This document shows, in pieces, positions 1 through 7,500 of a DNA stretch of 8,100 nucleotides (position 1 is the first letter of the stretch; every line of letters begins with the position of its first letter). The translations under genes and the position numbers were made by a program. The notes under the pieces are model-generated. The model had not been told where the DNA came from. It searched no databases and saw only the letters and a program-made list of their open reading frames with translations. Source of the DNA: Desulfobacteraceae bacterium (GTDB lineage Bacteria > Desulfobacterota > DSM-4660 > Desulfatiglandales > Desulfatiglandaceae); NCBI GenBank assembly GCA_020349865.1, contig CP070700.1, positions 2,526,410-2,534,509 of the forward strand. Direction: 5' to 3'.

Positions 1-155
1 CACCCCTGTTCAAGGCCCAGGGGGCGTGCCACGAGCTTTGTATAATTTTTGTGATGCGGCTTTTGAAAAAGAGACCCCCTTGGTCCTACAATCCACGATT
101 GGTTTTTTCAAGACGCCAAAGTGTTACTCTAGATCTAATTTTGGGCACTTAAAAT
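1..155. other. Unassigned left edge, possible 3' end of an upstream gene
   Basis: No gene can be named here. On the + strand, two frames are open from the edge. One runs from base 2 to a TGA at 182-184 (about 60 codons, overlapping the next gene by 29 bases). The other runs from base 3 to a TAA at 150-152, ending 3 bases before the next ATG. The third frame stops at 43-45. Neither open frame gives a protein I recognise, so this could be the tail of a cut gene or a leader region. A TATAAT sits at 41-46 and a TCTAAT at 134-139, but neither has a good -35 element at normal spacing, so I do not call a promoter. The - strand shows nothing convincing. Confidence 0.3.
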
Positions 156-437
156 ATGAAAAGGAAAAGCACACCGCCGGGTGATGATTTTGAAATTCGC
201 TGCCCCAGACTGGGCCATCAGATCTCATTTTCATACTGCCGATCCGAAAACCGGGGATTTCCGTGTTTCAAGACCATGGACTGCTGGTATGATCATTTCC
301 TGGTGGAAGAATTTTTTAGAAAAGAACTTACGCCTGAGGAATGGGACAGGGCCTTCAAAAGGTCTGGCAAGACAAAAATGCTCTCCCTGTTGGAATTGAT
401 CGAACAGGCGAAAAAGAGCAAGAAAGAAGAATCGTGA
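156..437 (+). CDS. Small four-cysteine protein of unknown function, coupled to iorA
   Basis: The 93-residue product is soluble, with no signal peptide or membrane segment. Its N-terminal half holds four cysteines (C16, C28, C37, C43) in the order CPRLGH, SYCR, GFPCFKTMDCWYDHF. That spacing suggests a metal or iron-sulfur ligand set, or a redox role, although I cannot name a family. The C-terminal half is a charged helix-like stretch ending in a lysine-rich tail. The ATG at 156 has only a weak ribosome site (TTGGG at 142-145). The stop codon TGA (435-437) overlaps the GTG start of iorA as GTGA, so the two are probably translationally coupled. The coupling makes an accessory, assembly or electron-transfer role for the indolepyruvate oxidoreductase plausible, but this is inference from position. 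The gene reads as real because its cysteines and aromatics are well organised and it abuts iorA exactly. Confidence 0.75.
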   Translation: MKRKSTPPGDDFEIRCPRLGHQISFSYCRSENRGFPCFKTMDCWYDHFLVEEFFRKELTPEEWDRAFKRSGKTKMLSLLELIEQAKKSKKEES

Positions 438-2293
438 AGCGAAAAGATATTTTTTTAGGAAATGGGGCCGTAGCCTTGGGGCTTTTGGAGGCTGGTTGCC
501 AGATAGTGACCTCATATCCTGGAACACCAAGCTCGGAGATCCTGCCCGAGGTGGTTCGTCTGGTCAAATCAGAAGGTCTCAACACATATGTGGAGTGGTC
601 CACAAACGAAAAGGTGGCCCTGGACAACGCCTTTGCCGCGGCAATATCGGGGAAGCGGGCTGCCTGCTGTATGAAACAGGTGGGGCTGAACGTAGCCGCA
701 GATTCACTTATGAGTGCGGCGTATTTGGGTACAGTCGGTGGACTCGTGATAGTCTCCTGCGATGACCCGGGCCCCCATTCCTCACAGACTGAACAAGATA
801 CCCGGCTCATGGCGAGACTTGCCAAGGTCCCTGTGCTCGACCCCTCCAACCCGAAAGAAGCACGTGAAATGGCCAAGCTGGCCATGGATATTTCCGAGGA
901 GTTCAGGGTCCCGGTCATATTGAGGCCTGCCATCCGTGTGTGTCATGCTCGACAGGATCTCTCGTGGGGTTCTCTTGCACGCAACACAAAGAATGCCTCA
1001 TTTGAAAAAGACCCTGACAGGTGGGCGGCTACACCTCGATTCCGTTTTATACTCCACGGTGAATTAAACGAAAAACTTAAAAAAATTGGACGCAGATTCG
1101 AAAGCCTTAAGGCGTATAACTTTCATGATCTGGAGCCTGGGAAAACATATCCGCTCGGTATCATTGCTGGCGGCGTCCCGTATTCCGTAATTAGAGATAT
1201 CCTGTTGGAAGAAGACCGAAAGGATATTCCTGTGCTCAAGATTGGCACCCCCTATCCTTTTCCGGAGGCGCTTACCGATACGTTCATGTCTGCGTGTAAA
1301 ACAGTACTCGTCCTTGAAGAAACAGATACCGTAATCGAGTATTTTCTCAGGGATAGAGAGAAGGTGATAGGCAGACTTTCCGGGCATGTGCCTTCTGAAG
1401 GGGAGTTAGTGCCTCAAGTGGTATATAGCCTGGTCAATAAGGTGCTTAAGGATTTTGGTATAGCCCCATTTATGAGCGATGAAAATCAGGAGGCCCTGGA
1501 TCTCGTAAAAAGCCTAAACTTACCGGTGCGAAACCCTACCCTTTGCCCAGGTTGTCCCCATAGGGCTTCCTTTTTCGCTATCCGTAAAGCGAGACCAAAG
1601 GCCATATTCACTTCGGATATAGGGTGTTACACATTGGGCATGAATTTAGGCGGTGTGGATACATGCCTGGATATGGGAGCTGCCATCACCATGGCGTCAG
1701 GTTTTTACCACTCTTTTGCTCAGGATCAGGTAGAAAAGCCCATTGTGGCTACTATCGGTGATTCCACCTTTTTTCATTCTGGTACGGCTGGACTGTTAAA
1801 TGCTGTCTATAATGATGCACGATTTATCCTGGTAATCCTGGACAATGAGATCACAGCCATGACCGGTATGCAGCCAACACCAGGTTTAGGCATACGGGCG
1901 GATGGGAGCAAGGGCAAGGCCATATCCCTTGAAAGGGCGGTAGCTGGCTGTGGCGTTGACTTCATTGAGGCGGTTGACCCCTATGACATAAAGGCAATGT
2001 CCCGATTGTTGAAAAAGGCGAATAAATATGTGAATGACCAGGAAGGGGGCATTGCCGTGATAATCGCCCGTCATCCGTGTGTCATTGCCTACCGGAAGGA
2101 GGCTATTCCCGAGAGAAGAAAGGTACAAGTCACAGACGACTGTGTGGAATGCAATTTTTGCCTCGAGCGGTTTGAATGCCCGGCCTTGTATCATGACGAG
2201 GAACTGGGACATACCACTATCAATCAGAGCCTGTGTACTCAATGTGGCGTTTGCTTACAGGTTTGCCCTAAGGGTGCCATAGTGGAGGCCTGA
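434..2293 (+). CDS. iorA: Indolepyruvate:ferredoxin oxidoreductase, alpha subunit
   Basis: IorA is the large catalytic subunit of the oxygen-sensitive cytoplasmic enzyme that turns indolepyruvate and other aryl pyruvates plus CoA into aryl-acetyl-CoA and CO2, reducing ferredoxin. I place the start at the GTG at 434, giving 619 residues, normal for the family. This start overlaps the previous stop as GTGA and puts the first conserved block (SYPGTPSSE) about 30 residues in; the frame is open further upstream but only inside the previous gene. Visible in order are the N-terminal pyrimidine-binding domain with SYPGTPSSE and MKQVGLNVAADSLM, CPGCPHR at 371-377, the TPP site GDSTFFHSG at 442-450 followed by LDNEITAMTG around 469-478, and a C-terminal ferredoxin domain. 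Its eight cysteines are C570, C573, C576 and C582, then C601, C604, C607 and C611, enough for two [4Fe-4S] clusters. All key residues look intact. iorB follows after 22 bases. Confidence 0.97.
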   Translation: MKRKDIFLGNGAVALGLLEAGCQIVTSYPGTPSSEILPEVVRLVKSEGLNTYVEWSTNEKVALDNAFAAAISGKRAACCMKQVGLNVAADSLMSAAYLGTVGGLVIVSCDDPGPHSSQTEQDTRLMARLAKVPVLDPSNPKEAREMAKLAMDISEEFRVPVILRPAIRVCHARQDLSWGSLARNTKNASFEKDPDRWAATPRFRFILHGELNEKLKKIGRRFESLKAYNFHDLEPGKTYPLGIIAGGVPYSVIRDILLEEDRKDIPVLKIGTPYPFPEALTDTFMSACKTVLVLEETDTVIEYFLRDREKVIGRLSGHVPSEGELVPQVVYSLVNKVLKDFGIAPFMSDENQEALDLVKSLNLPVRNPTLCPGCPHRASFFAIRKARPKAIFTSDIGCYTLGMNLGGVDTCLDMGAAITMASGFYHSFAQDQVEKPIVATIGDSTFFHSGTAGLLNAVYNDARFILVILDNEITAMTGMQPTPGLGIRADGSKGKAISLERAVAGCGVDFIEAVDPYDIKAMSRLLKKANKYVNDQEGGIAVIIARHPCVIAYRKEAIPERRKVQVTDDCVECNFCLERFECPALYHDEELGHTTINQSLCTQCGVCLQVCPKGAIVEA

Positions 2294-2315
2294 TTTTGGG
2301 AGATAAACAACATCT

Positions 2316-2873
2316 ATGCACACCGTGAATATTGTTTTGAGCGGATTGGGTGGCCAGGGTATACTTTTTATGACAAAGGTTCTGGCTCAGGCAGCCTTGA
2401 ACAAGGGCCTAAAGACCATGGGGGCAGAAACCCATGGTATGGCTCAAAGGGGTGGGTCTGTAATCTCCCACCTAAGACTGGGGGACGTTGAGGGGAGCCT
2501 GGTGAGAACCGGTTCGGCCCATTTCCTGCTGGCACTTGAAGAAAATGAGGCATATCGCACTATCCCCTTTCTTGCCAAAAGTGGTAGGTTATACGCGAAT
2601 GCCTCTCCGAATTCTTTTACCAAGGCAGCGGTCAAACCTTATTTGGAGAAAATGAGCATAGTATGCCGTTCTACGCAGGCAGAGAAAATCGCAACTGAAA
2701 TGGGCGCTCCCATGTCTTCAAATTTGGCCCTGCTTGGTTTTTTTGCCGCCTTTGAAAAAGATCCGGTGACCCGCGAAGAGTTAAGAAAGGCGATTGGTCA
2801 AGTCACTCCGGAGAGGTTTAAAGAGATTAATCTCAAGGTCTTTGATGCGGGTTTTGAAAGGGGAGCGAAGTAG
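2316..2873 (+). CDS. iorB: Indolepyruvate:ferredoxin oxidoreductase, beta subunit
   Basis: IorB is the small partner of IorA and corresponds to the gamma domain of pyruvate:ferredoxin oxidoreductases, which takes part in CoA binding and subunit assembly. The 185-residue length is typical. The glycine-rich loop SGLGGQGILF lies at residues 9-18, and the family signature ETHGMAQRGGSV at 38-49; both are complete. The ATG at 2316 is preceded by GGGAG at 2298-2302, and the gene begins 22 bases after the iorA stop, the usual iorA-iorB order. The subunit alone should be inactive and should need IorA for TPP and iron-sulfur clusters. The assignment to the indolepyruvate type rather than another 2-oxoacid oxidoreductase comes mainly from the neighbouring IorA. 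I see no truncation or frameshift. Confidence 0.95.
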   Translation: MHTVNIVLSGLGGQGILFMTKVLAQAALNKGLKTMGAETHGMAQRGGSVISHLRLGDVEGSLVRTGSAHFLLALEENEAYRTIPFLAKSGRLYANASPNSFTKAAVKPYLEKMSIVCRSTQAEKIATEMGAPMSSNLALLGFFAAFEKDPVTREELRKAIGQVTPERFKEINLKVFDAGFERGAK

Positions 2874-2895
2874 GCGCGGGGAAAACAAGACAGGT

Positions 2896-3519
2896 ATGAC
2901 CCGGGGTCTGGAGAGAATAGCCGGTTTGATCCTTGCTGCAGGTGCTTCCACCCGGATGGGGAGGACGAAGCAATTACTGCGCTTCAACGGAGCAACACTT
3001 CTCGAGCGGATATTAAATGAGGCCCTGGATTCTGAACTGGATAAAATCTTTCTGATTTTGGGATATCAAGCCAGTGAGATAAAAAGGGCCCTGGGGCAAA
3101 GCCTAACACACGGGAAACTCCAGGTCATTGAGAATAGACACTATGCGCAAGGTATCAGTTCTTCCATTACTGCTGGATTATCGGCAATAGAGGAGAATTA
3201 TGATCATGTGATGATCCTCCTTGCCGATTTGCCCCATATTAACTCCAGGCTGATTAATCTTTTGCTTTATGGATATTTGGAGTCCGGTCTCCCTATTGGG
3301 GCTATCCAGGTCAAATCCAAACGATCCCATCCTGTTATATTCGGTAAGGCCTTGTACCATGAATTGCACAAGTTGCGGGGCGACGTTGGGGCAAAGGCCA
3401 TATTTGATAAATTCGGTGACCGTGTCTGTCTGGTTGAGCCGGACTTTAATTTTAACGACAGGGACATTGATACACCAGAGGATTATGCTGCATTTCAACG
3501 AAAGCGGTTGAATGAGTGA
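2896..3519 (+). CDS. MocA-like molybdenum cofactor nucleotidyltransferase
   Basis: This is an NTP-transferase (MobA-like fold) protein of 207 residues. The best match is the MocA group, which attaches CMP from CTP to molybdopterin to make the cytosine dinucleotide cofactor used by xanthine-dehydrogenase-type enzymes. Evidence is the nucleotide-binding loop GLILAAGASTRMG at 10-22 with KQLL just after, the metal-binding block ILLADLP at 107-113, HPVIF at 145-149, LRGDVGAKAIF around 160-170, and DIDTPEDY at 190-197. I chose the ATG at 2896 because it puts the LAAG loop close to the N-terminus as in the family. The frame is open upstream, but only within iorB, and no clear ribosome site decides it (a GGGG lies at 2878-2881). 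It follows iorB by 22 bases, so it is probably co-transcribed. A MobA (guanylyl) or related sugar-nucleotide activity cannot be excluded. No molybdoenzyme or XdhC gene is in the window. Confidence 0.8.
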   Translation: MTRGLERIAGLILAAGASTRMGRTKQLLRFNGATLLERILNEALDSELDKIFLILGYQASEIKRALGQSLTHGKLQVIENRHYAQGISSSITAGLSAIEENYDHVMILLADLPHINSRLINLLLYGYLESGLPIGAIQVKSKRSHPVIFGKALYHELHKLRGDVGAKAIFDKFGDRVCLVEPDFNFNDRDIDTPEDYAAFQRKRLNE

Positions 3520-3564
3520 TGGGAACCTCCCAAAGTGCGAACCCAAGGAAGAAAGGGCTGAGAC

Positions 3565-3957
3565 ATGTCCGTCATTAATGAAGAAGAGATATTCGCCAGA
3601 ATTCATAAGTACAAAATATTTCGAAACGAAGGGAACCTTTTTATCGATGTGTATGAGGTCATCCTGGGAAAACCCACACACAAGTTTATGGCTGTTCCGA
3701 ACCTGCTGGTTCAAGAGGCCGATAAGAAATACTTTGGCGTGGGAGACTCAAAGATTGCTGCCCTCAAGGATTGCCTGGGGAAAATAAAAGATGTCCCCAT
3801 TCGCGATATTGTTCCACCTGAAAGTCCTGAAGGAGCCCAGACCAATCCCCAGGGGTGTTTTGACTCTGAGCAAGGTTCTAAATCGTCAAACCCCTTTAGG
3901 AAGCTATCTCAGGCGTTATCAGGAAGGAGAAAGGGAAAGCAAAGAAATGGTCTTTGA
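3565..3957 (+). CDS. Hypothetical protein with basic low-complexity tail
   Basis: I do not recognise this 130-residue protein. Residues 1 to about 84 look like a compact alpha/beta domain: a charged helix (NEEEIFARIHKYKIF), strands (NLFIDVYEVIL, HKFMAVPNLLV), then KKYFGVGDSKIAALKDCL and a lysine-rich helix. The last 45 residues change character to proline, serine, glutamine, lysine and arginine rich, likely disordered and strongly basic at the end. There is no signal peptide, membrane segment or clear catalytic motif. The ATG at 3565 has a good ribosome site (AAGGG at 3553-3557, 7 bases away). It starts 45 bases after the MocA-like gene and is the last gene of the cluster. The ordered N-terminal part and the ribosome site favour a real gene; the tail might be a recently extended reading frame. 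A hairpin-forming inverted repeat lies inside the tail. Confidence 0.65.
   Translation: MSVINEEEIFARIHKYKIFRNEGNLFIDVYEVILGKPTHKFMAVPNLLVQEADKKYFGVGDSKIAALKDCLGKIKDVPIRDIVPPESPEGAQTNPQGCFDSEQGSKSSNPFRKLSQALSGRRKGKQRNGL
3851..3895 (+). repeat. Inverted repeat inside the tail of the 130-residue gene
   Basis: The left arm AGGGG (3851-3855) plus TTTGAC (3859-3864) pairs with GTCAAA (3885-3890) plus CCCCT (3891-3895). This gives 11 base pairs with a 3-base bulge and a 20-base loop. It lies within the coding region, is not followed by a T run, and so is not a standard intrinsic terminator. It could be an RNA structure or chance. Confidence 0.5.
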
Positions 3958-3960
3958 CCA
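3948..3960 (+). repeat. Short hairpin over the stop codon of the 130-residue gene
   Basis: TGGTC, a TTT loop and GACCA form a perfect 5-base-pair stem that covers the TGA stop at 3955-3957. The nearest T run (TTTTT at 3976-3980) is about 16 bases downstream, too far for a canonical terminator. It is the only structure near the end of the ior cluster, so transcription may end here in another way or further downstream. Confidence 0.3.
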
Positions 3961-4279
3961 AAGGTTTAAGGGCAAGGTTTTTGATAGGTAAAGTTTTTCC
4001 AAAAAGCGCAAGGCAATTTCATAAAAAAAAGTGGCATTTTGTTACATACTTTTTTGTGGTTGTTGCGTATGCTGGCTAACTTGATAAAATTATTATAAAA
4101 AAACTTAGCGCCTCACCCAACCTGATCTGGCACACTACTTGCTGAATAGAAAACAACACGGTTAATTTCTTTATTAAGATACTGAAGGAATAGTTGGGCC
4201 GGTGTGAGAAACCAGTCCCTATGATCACAGCAATTATCAATCACAATTCACCTTAAAATATCCTGGAGAGCTGAGGTTA
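3958..4279. other. AT-rich intergenic stretch with sigma-54 promoter and leader
   Basis: This stretch of about 320 bases has no supportable gene. Its left part is clearly more AT-rich than the flanking genes and carries A and T runs (A8 at 4023-4030, T6 at 4050-4055, A7 at 4097-4103). A sigma-54 type promoter lies at 4128-4143, and from there to 4279 is the presumed untranslated leader, about 126 bases, of the downstream small gene. The leader includes an 11-codon ATG frame (4221-4256) with no ribosome site, and a weak possible hairpin around 4196-4218 (GGG and GGT against ACC and CCC). I found no riboswitch, tRNA or strong terminator. Confidence 0.7.
4128..4143 (+). promoter_or_regulatory. 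Sigma-54 (RpoN) -24/-12 promoter
   Basis: The sequence TGGCACACTACTTGCT matches the RpoN consensus TGGCAC-N5-TTGCW. The GG (4129-4130) and GC (4141-4142) are separated by exactly 10 bases, the strict spacing these promoters need, and a C precedes nothing required beyond the T at 4128. The predicted transcript start is near 4154. It points to the small gene at 4280, leaving a leader of about 126 bases. RpoN promoters need an AAA+ enhancer-binding activator and often IHF; a partial IHF-like half site (TTGATA at 4081-4086) lies about 70 bases upstream of the start. I could not identify an activator-binding inverted repeat. I found no comparable match elsewhere in the window. Confidence 0.68.
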
Positions 4280-4516
4280 ATGAAGGTAAAGGTAAAAGTC
4301 TATAAATACATGGGAATGCTGAATAGAGAGTTCTCAAGTGTTAAGCAAGCCCAGCGGACAGCTGAGCTTGCGGCCGAAAAATACCCCGATATGAAATTTG
4401 AGCCCGACATTGAAATACCGGACGTTTCCGCTATTGATTTGTCTGATTTTGGTAAAGATGATATTCAGGAGGTTAATCCCTGGTATAACTTTGATAGGCC
4501 GCAGTCACACGCTTGA
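4280..4516 (+). CDS. Small acidic orphan protein, 78 residues
   Basis: I do not recognise this protein. The N-terminus (MKVKVKVYKYMGMLNREF) looks like beta strands with alternating lysine and valine, followed by an amphipathic helix (SVKQAQRTAELAAEKY). The C-terminal half is acidic, with repeated aspartates and glutamates (EPDIEIPDVSAIDLSDFGKDD) and a WYNF motif near the end. There are no cysteines, signal peptide or membrane segment. The ATG at 4280 is preceded by GGAGAG at 4265-4270 and GAGG at 4273-4276. The gene stands alone between the sigma-54 promoter and the convergent dnaE, so it is probably a single-gene transcript induced under a specific condition (nitrogen, stress, carbon source or surface functions are typical of RpoN targets). 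Its role is unknown. Confidence 0.62.
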   Translation: MKVKVKVYKYMGMLNREFSSVKQAQRTAELAAEKYPDMKFEPDIEIPDVSAIDLSDFGKDDIQEVNPWYNFDRPQSHA

Positions 4517-4585
4517 TTTCTTCGATCTAATCTTTCTACTTTACCCTTTATGCAACTCCCCCTGCACTCCCCGATCAGTTATCAC

Positions 4586-7500
4586 TCAAAGTACGCTCTT
4601 TTCATGAACGTGAACCTTGTCGCCGATCAAGAGCTTAATTCGAGCAATAAATTCTCGACAGGGCAAGACATTGAAACGCTCGTGGGCAGAAATAAAAGCT
4701 TCGTTTCCATCGTTAGCGTTTACTTTGAAAAGAAGCCTGCATTCTCCCGGGTATGTGAACACGATTTCCTGTAAATCTGCCAAGAGATCTTTAGACGCAC
4801 TATTCTCGTCAAGTCTCAATTCGATGGCCTTTACCGCATTCTGCCTGATGGAATCAAGGGAGACAATCTCCTGGGCAATGATCTTGGCTGAAGTGTCACC
4901 TGTTTCCACAATCCCATTGATTAGTAAAGGCTCGTCACTCTTAAGAAGCGGAGAAGCCCGGGTAAAAATATCAGGAAATAGAATGACCTGGGCAGATCCT
5001 GTCAGATCTTCTACGCTCATCGTAGCCATTTTATCACCCCGCTTTGTCCGTTTAATCTTTAGGTTTCCCACGACCCCAGCAATTTTAACCGTGCTCTTAT
5101 CCTTTTGGGCCGGGAGATCCTGAACAGCGCAAGTGGTGAATCGTTCTATCTCCTTTCGGAAACTCGCGAGAGGATGGCCAGTAATATAGAAGCCGAGGGC
5201 TTCCTTTTCTCTTCTCAACTTTTCTTTATCATCCCATTCATCACAATCAGGAATTTCAAAAAGCCCTCCGGATTCTCCCCCTCTCAAATCCATCGATCCA
5301 AATATGTTTAATTGATTTGGATCTTGGTTTGAGCCGCAAAATTTAAGCACATTATCCAGTGATCCAAAAAGTCGCGATCTGTAAATACCGGTAAAATCAA
5401 AGGCCCCACACTGGATCAAACCCTCCAGGACTCTATGGTTTACCTTATATCCCTCAACCCTCTTGCAGAAATCAAGCAAGTCGCGAAATGGCTCATGGGT
5501 ATCACGCTCTTCAATGACAGATTCAACAGCCTTCAAGCCGACATTCTTGACAGCAGCAAGGCCAAAACGGATTCTGCCCTCCACAACAGAAAAGTCGGCC
5601 TGGCTTTCGTTGATGTCAGGGGGCAGAATCTCTATCCCCATCCCCCGGCATTCGGCAATATTTTTGATGGTTTTGTCCTGATTACCCATATCCTGGGTTA
5701 ATAGAGCAGCCATAAATTGTACGGGATAATGGGCCTTGAGGTACGCGGTCTGATAAGCGATCATGGCGTAGGCCGCAGAATGGGATTTATTGAAGCCGTA
5801 TCCACCGAACTTCTCTATTAATATAAAGAGTTTTTCGGCCGTTTTATGGCTAATGTTATTTTTGGTGGCCCCTTCAATGAACCGTGCCCTATGTTTCACC
5901 ATCACCTCGGGCTTTTTTTTGCCAATGGCCTTCCTGAGTTCGTCGGCCTCGGCTAATGTGTATTTAGACAGGATTTGGGCGATTTTCATGACCTGTTCCT
6001 GATACAATATCACACCGTAGGTCTCCTTTAGGAGGGGTTCCAGCTGGGGCAGAAAATACTTAATTTTTACTTTTCCGTGTTTTCCGTCTACAAATTCATT
6101 AACCATATTGCTGCCCAGAGGGCCGGGCCTGTAAAGTGCCACCAGTGCAATCAGATCCTCGAAGACCTCTGGTCTTAACCTGCGTAAGAGAGCTTTCATG
6201 CCTGCACTTTCCAGCTGGAATACGCCCGTTGTTCTTCCTTCGCTGCACAGCTGGTACGTGGCGTCATCATTAAGGGAGATCTTATCAATATCAATTGTTT
6301 CATGAGTGGTTTGTTCAATGAGCTTGAGTGTCTGTTTGATGACCGTCAGTGTCTTTAACCCGAGGAAATCGAATTTGATGAGACCCAGTTGTTCAATGCG
6401 ATCCATGGTGTACTGGGTCATTATTTCATCTCTGGAGCCCTTAAATAACGGCAGGTATTCCACAAGAGGTCTGTCTGAAATGACCACCCCGGATGCGTGA
6501 GTGGACGCATGCCTTGCCAACCCCTCAAGGGCACGGGATATCTGTAAAAGCTTTCTCCCGTGTCCATCGTCCTCCTCAAGTCGCCGGAGTTCAGGCTCCT
6601 CCTGGATAGCCTGATCTAAGCTGACTCCAATGACTTCTGGGACTAACTTTGCAATACGGTCTACTTCTCCAAGCGGGATGTTGAGGCTGCGGCCCACGTC
6701 TCGTATGGCGCCCCTTGCTTTCATGGTGCCAAAGGTGATGATCTGGCACACGTTATCGCGGCCATATTTATCGGCTACATATTGGATCACTTCATCCCTG
6801 CCATTTATACAGAAGTCAATGTCGATGTCGGGCATGCTTATCCTCTGGGGATTCAGGAATCTCTCAAAAAGAAGACCATACTTGATAGGATCAATATTGG
6901 TGATACTTAGGGAGTAAGCAACGAGGGAGCCGGCGGCTGATCCGCGGCCTGGTCCTACAGGAATTCGAAGGCGGCGGGCATGGGCTATGAAATCTGCAAC
7001 GATTAAAAAGTATCCTGCAAATCCCATTTTACGAATGATTTCAAGCTCAAAGTCGAGTCTCTCCTGATATTCCCGCACCACTTCTTCGGCCAGATCGCCC
7101 TCTTCCTCCTTCTTCTGCGCAAGCCTTTGTTCGAGCCCTTTCTGAGACTCCTCGGTTAACATTTCATTCAAGCCCTTTGTACCTTGAACCTGAAAAACGG
7201 GATATTTGTAGTGACCGAATTCCATCTCATACCGGCAAAGCTGTGCTATTCTGGCAGTATTGTCGAGCGCATCTTCATAGCCTTGAAGAGCAAGTTCCAT
7301 TTCCGGTCGGGATTTGAAATAAAATTCGTTAGTAGAGAATTTGAGCCGTTTTTTATCCTCAATTGACTTGCCCGTTTGCACGCAAAGGAGCACATCATGG
7401 GCTTCCGCGTCTTCCTGGTTCAGGTAGTGACAGTCGTTTGTGGCGACAAGTGGAATGGAGAGATCCTGAGATAATTCTCTCAGCGCCTTATTTATTTTTT

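Noticed and set aside
41..46. TATAAT as a -10 promoter element for the ior cluster
   Set aside because: No recognisable -35 sequence 16-18 bases upstream, and it may lie inside an open frame.
341..433. Upstream ATG extension of iorA by 31 residues
   Set aside because: The extension lies wholly inside the cysteine protein gene and precedes the normal IorA N-terminus; the GTGA overlap at 434 is the better start.
355..933. Long - strand open frame opposite iorA (192 codons)
   Set aside because: It is a shadow of the well-supported iorA coding frame, with no domain or ribosome site of its own.
3178..3714. - strand open frame of 178 codons opposite the MocA-like gene
   Set aside because: The + strand MocA-like frame has clear family motifs over the same bases; the reverse frame has none.
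3512..3787. + strand open frame of 91 codons starting inside the MocA-like gene's end
   Set aside because: It overlaps the 3565 gene in another frame, lacks a good ribosome site and gives an unstructured tryptophan and arginine-rich translation.
4033..4047. Second sigma-54-like sequence (TGGCATTTTGTTACA)
   Set aside because: The GG to GC spacing is wrong and the -12 GC is missing (CA instead).
4221..4256. 11-codon ATG frame in the leader of the small gene (possible leader peptide)
   Set aside because: No ribosome binding site, no run of a single regulatory amino acid and no attenuator hairpin after it.
6127..6141. TGGCAC with GC at the right spacing on the - strand
   Set aside because: It lies inside dnaE and lacks the TT before the -12 GC, so it is most likely chance.
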